From: CAZQFV01 sp964613665
GTDB taxonomy: Bacteria; Chloroflexota; Chloroflexia; DTKN01
Direction: 5' to 3'
Assembly: GCA_964613665.1 (NCBI GenBank)
Contig: CAZTIG010000007.1
Span: 1-64,000, forward strand
DNA: 64,000 nucleotides
A program made the translations under genes and the position numbers. Below the pieces are notes generated by a model. That model was not told the DNA's origin and ran no database searches. It saw only the letters and a list, made by a program, of their open reading frames with translations. Below, one piece after another: positions 60,333-64,000 of this stretch (position 1 is the first letter of the stretch; every line of letters begins with the position of its first letter).

Positions 60333-61048
60333 CGCCCTCCCTCCTTCCTGCTTCCCGCGTCTTGCCCCCTGCATCCTGCTTCTTGCGCCTTGCCTCCTGC
60401 CTCCTGCCTCCTGCTTCCTGCCTCTTCAACAGCCTGCACGATGCGCGCGTAGCCGGTGCAGCGGCAGAGGTTGCCCACGAGCGCGGCGCGGATGTCATCC
60501 GCGCTGGGAGCTGGATTGCGCTGGAGCAGGGCATAGGCCGACAGCAGCATCCCCGGCGTGCAGAACCCGCACTGGACCGCGCCCTGGTCAATGAACGCCT
60601 GCTGCAGCGGGTGCAGTGTCTCGGGCGCGGCGGGGCGGGCCCGGGGGGGCGGGCGCGGGGGCGCCCGCCGGGGCGGGGGGCGGGGCGGGGGGGGGGGCGG
60701 CGGGCGGGGGCCGGCGGGCNNNNNNNNNNGCAGTGTCTCCCCCTCTCCTTGTCCCCCCCTCTCCCCCTCTCCCTGTCCCCCCCTCTCCCCCTCTCCTTGT
60801 GCCCTGGCCAGCCCTTCCACCGTGACCACCTCCGCGCCATCCGCCTCCACCGCCAGCACCATGCAGGCATTGACCGGCTCGCCGTTCATCAGCACGGTGC
60901 AGGCCCCGCACTCGCCGGCCGCGCAGCCGTTCTTGGTCCCGGTCAGGGCCAAGCGCTCGCGCAGGAGCTGCAGCAGGGTCATGTTGGCGGGGACGTGCAG
61001 GGACTCGGCGGTGCCGTTGACGGTGATGGTGATGGTGTGCGTGCTCAT
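60329..61048 (-). CDS. 2Fe-2S subunit of the molybdenum hydroxylase, with repeat insertion
   Basis: About 239 residues. The plant-type 2Fe-2S cluster is NGCAAGECGACTV near 39-51 plus a Cys near 61; the second cluster is VQCGFCTPGM and NLCRCTGY near 162-200. Between the two domains, where related proteins have only a few residues, about 60 residues intervene: GQGEGERGGQGEGE-like repeats, an assembly gap of 10 N, then a proline/arginine tract from a G/C homopolymer-rich region. The C-terminus also ends in repeat-derived sequence (RRQEAGGKAQEAG). ATG 61048. The insert may be real expansion, assembly error, or both. Confidence 0.82.
   Translation of the reverse strand: MSTHTITITVNGTAESLHVPANMTLLQLLRERLALTGTKNGCAAGECGACTVLMNGEPVNACMVLAVEADGAEVVTVEGLARAQGEGERGGQGEGERGGQGEGETLXXXXPAGPRPPPPPPPRPPPRRAPPRPPPRARPAAPETLHPLQQAFIDQGAVQCGFCTPGMLLSAYALLQRNPAPSADDIRAALVGNLCRCTGYARIVQAVEEAGSRRQEAGGKAQEAGCRGQDAGSRKEGGR
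60345..60430. repeat. 7-bp repeats at the 3' end of the 2Fe-2S gene
   Basis: Plus-strand units near CCTGCTT, CCTGCCT, TTGCGCC in a 7-bp phase. On the minus strand they encode the last 28 or so residues of the 2Fe-2S subunit and include the region of the next gene's ribosome binding site. Confidence 0.7.
60720..60729. other. Assembly gap (10 N) in G-rich tract
   Basis: Ten N next to a G-homopolymer-rich stretch (60640-60719) and C/T-rich 7-bp repeats (60733-60800). The sequence around it is not trustworthy base by base. Confidence 0.95.
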
Positions 61049-61051
61049 CTT

Positions 61052-61144
61052 GTCCTCCAGAGGGCTGAGGGCCTGGGGCTCAGGGCCTGGGGCCCAGGGC
61101 TCGGGGCCCAGCCTCCTGCGCCCCAGGCTCTGAGCCCCAGGCCC
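61052..61144. repeat. 7-bp repeats in the spacer between FAD and 2Fe-2S genes
   Basis: Units GGGCTGA GGGCCTG GGGCTCA GGGCCTG GGGCCCA followed by their complements (CCAGGCTCTGAGCCCCAGG). The palindromic arrangement could form a hairpin in the operon transcript between the two genes. Confidence 0.75.
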
Positions 61145-62035
61145 TCAGCCCTGAGCCCTGGCCCACACCTCCCGCAGCGCGCGCAGCGTCAGATTGCGCA
61201 CCATGGCCCGGCGGTAGGCCGCGCTGGCCCGGACGTCGTCGATGGGTGCGGCGGCGGCCATGGCCTTTTCGGCAGCGCGGGCAAAGGCCTCCTCGCCGGG
61301 CGGCTCCGCGGCCAGGACCTCCTCGGCCTCGCGCGCCCGCAGCGGCGTGGGGGCGACCGCCGCCAGCCCGATGCGGAAGCGGTACCCCGAGGCGGCGCCG
61401 GCGTCGGGGTAGCCCAACACGGCCACGCCGACCAGGGCCAGATCGCCGGCGCGGGTGCGGCCTAGCTTGAGGTAGGTGCCGACGGCGCCGCGCGGCGGGG
61501 GCGGGAAACGAATCGCGACGAGGAACTCGCCCGGCCGCAGGCAGGTCCGGCCCGGACCCAGGAAGAAATCGCCCGCCGGCGCCTCGCGCACCCCCTGTGG
61601 CCCGTGCAGGACCATGTACCCCTCCAGCACCAGCGTGGCCGGGGCCGTGTCCGCAGCAGGGGAGGCGTTGACCAGGTTGCCGCCCAGCGTGGCCCGGTTG
61701 CGTAGCTGGTAGGAGGCCACGCTCTCCGCCGCCTGGGCCAGGAGCGGGTAGTGTGCCCGCACCGCCGCATGGCGGGCCACCTCGTTCAGGGTGACGGCGG
61801 CGCCCACCGTCAGGCCGGCGCTGTCGTTCCAGCCAATCTCCCGCATGCCCGGCAGGTGCTTGACGTCCAGCACCAGGCGCGGGCGCAGCAGCCCGTCGCG
61901 CATGCGCACCAGCAGGTCGGTGCCGCCCATGAGCAGGCGCACGGCCTGGCCCTGTTCGAGCAGGGCGCGCGTCACCTCGGCCGGCGTGGCGGCGCGGACA
62001 TAGTCGAAGCTGGGCAGACCGGGATGGGGGAGCAT
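61145..62035 (-). CDS. FAD-binding subunit of the molybdenum hydroxylase
   Basis: 296 residues. Carries electrons from the iron-sulfur clusters through FAD to the acceptor. FAD motifs: VRLLMGGTDLLVRMRDG near 36, RNRATLGGNLVNASPAAD near 110, and a C-terminal CO-dehydrogenase flavoprotein domain ending RRAMVRNLTLRAL. ATG 62035 (start MLPHPGLPSFDY) has AAGGAGG 6 nt upstream and is preferred over an upstream in-frame ATG at 62053. First of three hydroxylase genes, in the FAD, 2Fe-2S, Mo order; 24 bp after the acetyltransferase gene. Confidence 0.93.
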   Translation of the reverse strand: MLPHPGLPSFDYVRAATPAEVTRALLEQGQAVRLLMGGTDLLVRMRDGLLRPRLVLDVKHLPGMREIGWNDSAGLTVGAAVTLNEVARHAAVRAHYPLLAQAAESVASYQLRNRATLGGNLVNASPAADTAPATLVLEGYMVLHGPQGVREAPAGDFFLGPGRTCLRPGEFLVAIRFPPPPRGAVGTYLKLGRTRAGDLALVGVAVLGYPDAGAASGYRFRIGLAAVAPTPLRAREAEEVLAAEPPGEEAFARAAEKAMAAAAPIDDVRASAAYRRAMVRNLTLRALREVWARAQG

Positions 62036-62059
62036 GGCCACCTCCTTTTCCACAATATC

Positions 62060-62500
62060 TCACAGCTTCTTCATGAAATGGATCAACCGGTCCGCCTCCT
62101 CATAGCCAAGCGCCAGGTGGGCGTGAAAGCTCACCTCGTTGTCCAGCTCGCAGTCGGAGGCCATCTCCGTGCAGCCCTGGGCGCGGGCCCACGCCTCGGC
62201 CTCCCGCACGAGCTCCCGGCCGACGCCCTGCCGGCGCAGGTCGGGGTCGACGTACCAGCCCTCGATGTAGCCGACGGGGTGGGTCTCGCAACCGTCGGCG
62301 TAGCCGCGCAGGGAGGCCTCCAGGAATCCGCCCAGCCCGCCGGCCGGGCGCACGGCGACGAAGACGGCCCCGCCTGTATCTTCAGGGCGGTACGCGGCCA
62401 TCTCGGCCTCGTGCCGTTCCGGCTGGCACTCCGGCCAGAGGGCCAGGCGCATGCGCAGCCACTCGTCGCGATCCCCCGGCTCGACCTGCCGAACACGCAT
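62060..62500 (-). CDS. GNAT acetyltransferase, AAC(6')-like
   Basis: 146 residues. GNAT fold with the acetyl-CoA loop RRQGVGRELVREAE near 88-101. The end of the protein (EMASDCELDNEVSFHAHLAL, then GYEEADRLIHF) closely follows the pattern of chromosomal aminoglycoside 6'-N-acetyltransferases of the AAC(6')-Ig/Iy type. Whether it acts on aminoglycosides or on an unrelated amine is not known. ATG 62500 has no strong ribosome binding site. It leads the hydroxylase operon; a weak promoter (TTGACC, long spacer, TACTCT) lies in the 103 bp upstream. Confidence 0.82.
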   Translation of the reverse strand: MRVRQVEPGDRDEWLRMRLALWPECQPERHEAEMAAYRPEDTGGAVFVAVRPAGGLGGFLEASLRGYADGCETHPVGYIEGWYVDPDLRRQGVGRELVREAEAWARAQGCTEMASDCELDNEVSFHAHLALGYEEADRLIHFMKKL

Positions 62501-62603
62501 GACGCTCTCTCGCTGGCCGACCTCGCGCCGTCCTCACGGCCGCCCCGGCCCCGCCGCACCCGCCCGCAGAGTACTCACCCGGCACTGGCATGGGGTCAAC
62601 AGC

Positions 62604-63509
62604 TCATTCCCCGGCCGGGGCGGCGCAGCGAAAGCCGCTGGAGTCGGACCAGCCATCGACCCCGCTGCGGTGGCGATAGGCCGCCCGCACGTACCCCGCC
62701 ACCGAGTCCCAGGTACCCCCGCGCAGCACCCCCAGCTCCCCGGAGGCCGGCCCGGCCGGGTTGCTCTGCGCCGCGGCGGTGTAAGGGCCGTACCAGTCGG
62801 CCACCCACTCGCGGACGTTTCCGGCCATGTCCAGCGCCCCGTAGGGGCTGGCCCCGGCGGGATAGCTCCCCACCGGGGCGGCGTAGGTGTAGCCGTCGTC
62901 GAAGCTGGCATCCTTCCAGCCGTACTCGCAGCGGTTGTCGCAAAAGTTCAGCCGGCTGCCATCAAAGTCGTCCCCCCACGGGTAGGCGCGCCCGTCGCTC
63001 CCCCGCGCGGCCTTCTCCCACTGGGCCTCGCTGGGGAGCTGCGCCCCGGCCCACTGGCAGTAGGCCTGGGCAGCGCTGCGGCCCACGCAGACCACCGGCT
63101 GCTCGTCGGCGTTGGCGTTGGGCTCGTTCCAGCAGTCCGGCTTGCGGCAGGCCCCCGCCTCAACGCAGCGGCGGTACTGGGCGTTGGTCACCTCGGTGCG
63201 GTCGATCCAGTAGGCGTCCAGGGTGACCGTGTGCTGCGGCTTCTCGTCGTCCTCGGCCTTGCCATCGCTGTCGGCCGAGCCCATGAGGAACTCGCCCGCG
63301 GGGACATAGACCATGACCATGCCGTCCTGGTCGCGCGTGCGGGTGGAGCCGGCCACCAGGGGGCCGGTGGTCGCGGCCGGCGTGGGGGCGGGCGCCGTGG
63401 GCGCGGGGGCGGGGCCGCAGCCGCCCAGCAGCACAGCGGCGGCGACGGCCAGGAGCAGCGCCTTCCTCGACAAGATCGCCTGCCGTACGGGACCGGGCCT
63501 CGTCTGCAT
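62604..63509 (-). CDS. Lipoprotein with formylglycine-generating-enzyme-like (SUMF1) domain
   Basis: 301 residues. A lipoprotein signal with lipobox LLGGC at about residues 27-31, then a threonine/proline linker (APAPTPAATTG). The SUMF1/FGE-sulfatase domain covers about 60-300: MVMVYVPAGEFLMGS, VTNAQYRRCVEAG, LPSEAQWEKAARG, AYPWGDDFDG, DMAGNVREWVADWYG and RGGTWDS. The copper-binding cysteines of true formylglycine-generating enzymes are not evident, so it probably is a structural or binding member. ATG 63509 follows GAAGGAGGA. Located outside the cell membrane. Confidence 0.9.
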   Translation of the reverse strand: MQTRPGPVRQAILSRKALLLAVAAAVLLGGCGPAPAPTAPAPTPAATTGPLVAGSTRTRDQDGMVMVYVPAGEFLMGSADSDGKAEDDEKPQHTVTLDAYWIDRTEVTNAQYRRCVEAGACRKPDCWNEPNANADEQPVVCVGRSAAQAYCQWAGAQLPSEAQWEKAARGSDGRAYPWGDDFDGSRLNFCDNRCEYGWKDASFDDGYTYAAPVGSYPAGASPYGALDMAGNVREWVADWYGPYTAAAQSNPAGPASGELGVLRGGTWDSVAGYVRAAYRHRSGVDGWSDSSGFRCAAPAGE

Positions 63510-63589
63510 CGCTATCCTCCTTCTTGCCTCTTCTCATTGCCTGCCGGCATGCTGCCGCAGCCTGGGCCGGCCGGCTCACAGCGGCCGAG

Positions 63590-63680
63590 AAAAAGGGGGT
63601 CCCAACCTGGCCAGAGGACTGCGTGCACACGCAGCCATTCCCTCTGGCCAGAGATGGGCCACCCTTGCTGTGGCTGTCAA
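63590..63680 (-). promoter_or_regulatory. Possible promoter and hairpin before the SUMF1 lipoprotein gene
   Basis: A minus-strand TTGACA lies at 63675-63680, but the -10 at 17 bp (CCATCT) is poor. Downstream, GGCCAGAGG (63641-63649 complement) pairs with CCTCTGGCC (63609-63617) around an inner CTGCGTG/CACGCAG stem, followed after 13 nt by CCCCCTTTTTC. It may terminate the upstream gene's transcript or act within the lipoprotein gene leader. Confidence 0.4.
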
Positions 63681-63753
63681 GACACCGCGGTGCGGGACGA
63701 CGCAACGAAACCCAACGCAAGAGCAGTTGCCAGCGCAGCGGTCCATCAGACTG

Positions 63754-64000
63754 CTACTCCGCGCTCAAGCGGTTCAGCCGCTCGACGTGCTCCGGGTCGT
63801 AGCAGTCGCCGAAGCGCGTCCGCGGCAGCGCAGCCTTGCGCGCCAGCAGCTCCTCGTACTCGTCGTCGGGGAGAAAGGCGACGCAGCGGCCGATGCAGGA
63901 CTCGCCGTCGACAAAGCGCCAGGGAAAGAAGCCGACGTCCACCCGCCGGTTCAGCAGCAGGTCGATGTCCCCCCCCAGGCACTCGGCGTGGACGATGTGG
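63754..64000 (-). CDS. 3' end of a truncated gene, possibly cyclase-family (kynurenine formamidase-like)
   Basis: Only the last 81 residues are inside the window; the gene starts beyond its right edge. The visible part starts HIVHAECLGGDIDLLLNRR and has FFPWRFVDGESCIGRCVAF, ending HVERLNRLSAE. An HAECLGGD segment followed by a strand ending in a C-terminal VAF resembles the end of cyclase-family metal hydrolases, but this is weak. The reading frame is continuous to the window edge, so the ATG-type starts inside it are not real starts. Confidence 0.5.
   Translation of the reverse strand, partial: HIVHAECLGGDIDLLLNRRVDVGFFPWRFVDGESCIGRCVAFLPDDEYEELLARKAALPRTRFGDCYDPEHVERLNRLSAE

Overview
High-GC chromosomal segment from a Chloroflexota-like bacterium. 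The assignment is inferred from gene content: a fused mannose-1-phosphate guanylyltransferase/phosphomannomutase, cyclase-ATPase-TPR giants, a MutL/zinc-ribbon/DUF6754-type operon, and secreted proteins ending in a YLP(L/H)(V/I)xR tail. No marker rRNA is present to confirm it. Genes are mostly ATG or GTG starts with AGGAGG-type ribosome binding sites, and promoters read as TTGnnn-17-TAnnnT. I found no tRNA, rRNA, CRISPR array, transposase or phage gene.

Layout. 0.3-2.8 kb: sugar-nucleotide enzyme. 3.1-7.3 kb (-): tyrS operon with an aromatic leader-peptide attenuator, an unknown gene, an MttB-family methyltransferase and its corrinoid protein. 7.8-10.4 kb (-): clpB. 10.5-21.9 kb: surface-glycan cluster with four methyltransferases, two glycosyltransferases and a large membrane glycosyltransferase. 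22-24.4 kb (-): secF-secD. 24.8-25.8 kb: HD-GYP phosphodiesterase. 25.8-34.7 kb (-): a seven-gene membrane/MutL operon of unknown function containing a very repetitive LPPWL protein. 35-36.3 kb (-): enolase. 36.8-40.8 kb (-) and 52.3-56.6 kb (+): two paralogous cyclase-ATPase-TPR regulators. 40.8-48.1 kb: family-5 uracil-DNA glycosylase, CAP-domain secreted protein, adenine deaminase, class A penicillin-binding protein. 48.9-51.6 kb: two secreted proteins and a GH3/ANL-like enzyme. 56.6-57.9 kb: an MTH938-like protein and a DUF2877 protein. 58-62.5 kb (-): a molybdenum hydroxylase operon (FAD, 2Fe-2S and Mo subunits) headed by an AAC(6')-like acetyltransferase. 62.6-64 kb (-): a formylglycine-generating-enzyme-like lipoprotein and a truncated gene.

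The most striking structure is non-coding. Two families of short transposon-like elements occur: family A, 165 bp, six copies; family B, 184 bp, two copies. Seven of the eight have a readable pair of 9-bp target duplications (one degenerate), and the eighth is cut by the window edge. All eight lie 7-17 bp upstream of the -35 box of a recognisable promoter; none lies in a convergent gap. The two B copies are otherwise nearly identical but carry a 42-bp internal segment in opposite orientations. A second non-coding theme is 7-bp-phased repeats at gene junctions, which have grown into the coding ends and an interdomain linker of the molybdenum hydroxylase genes.

Two assembly gaps (100 N at 32451-32550, 10 N at 60720-60729) fall inside repetitive coding sequence, so the lengths of those two proteins are not reliable.
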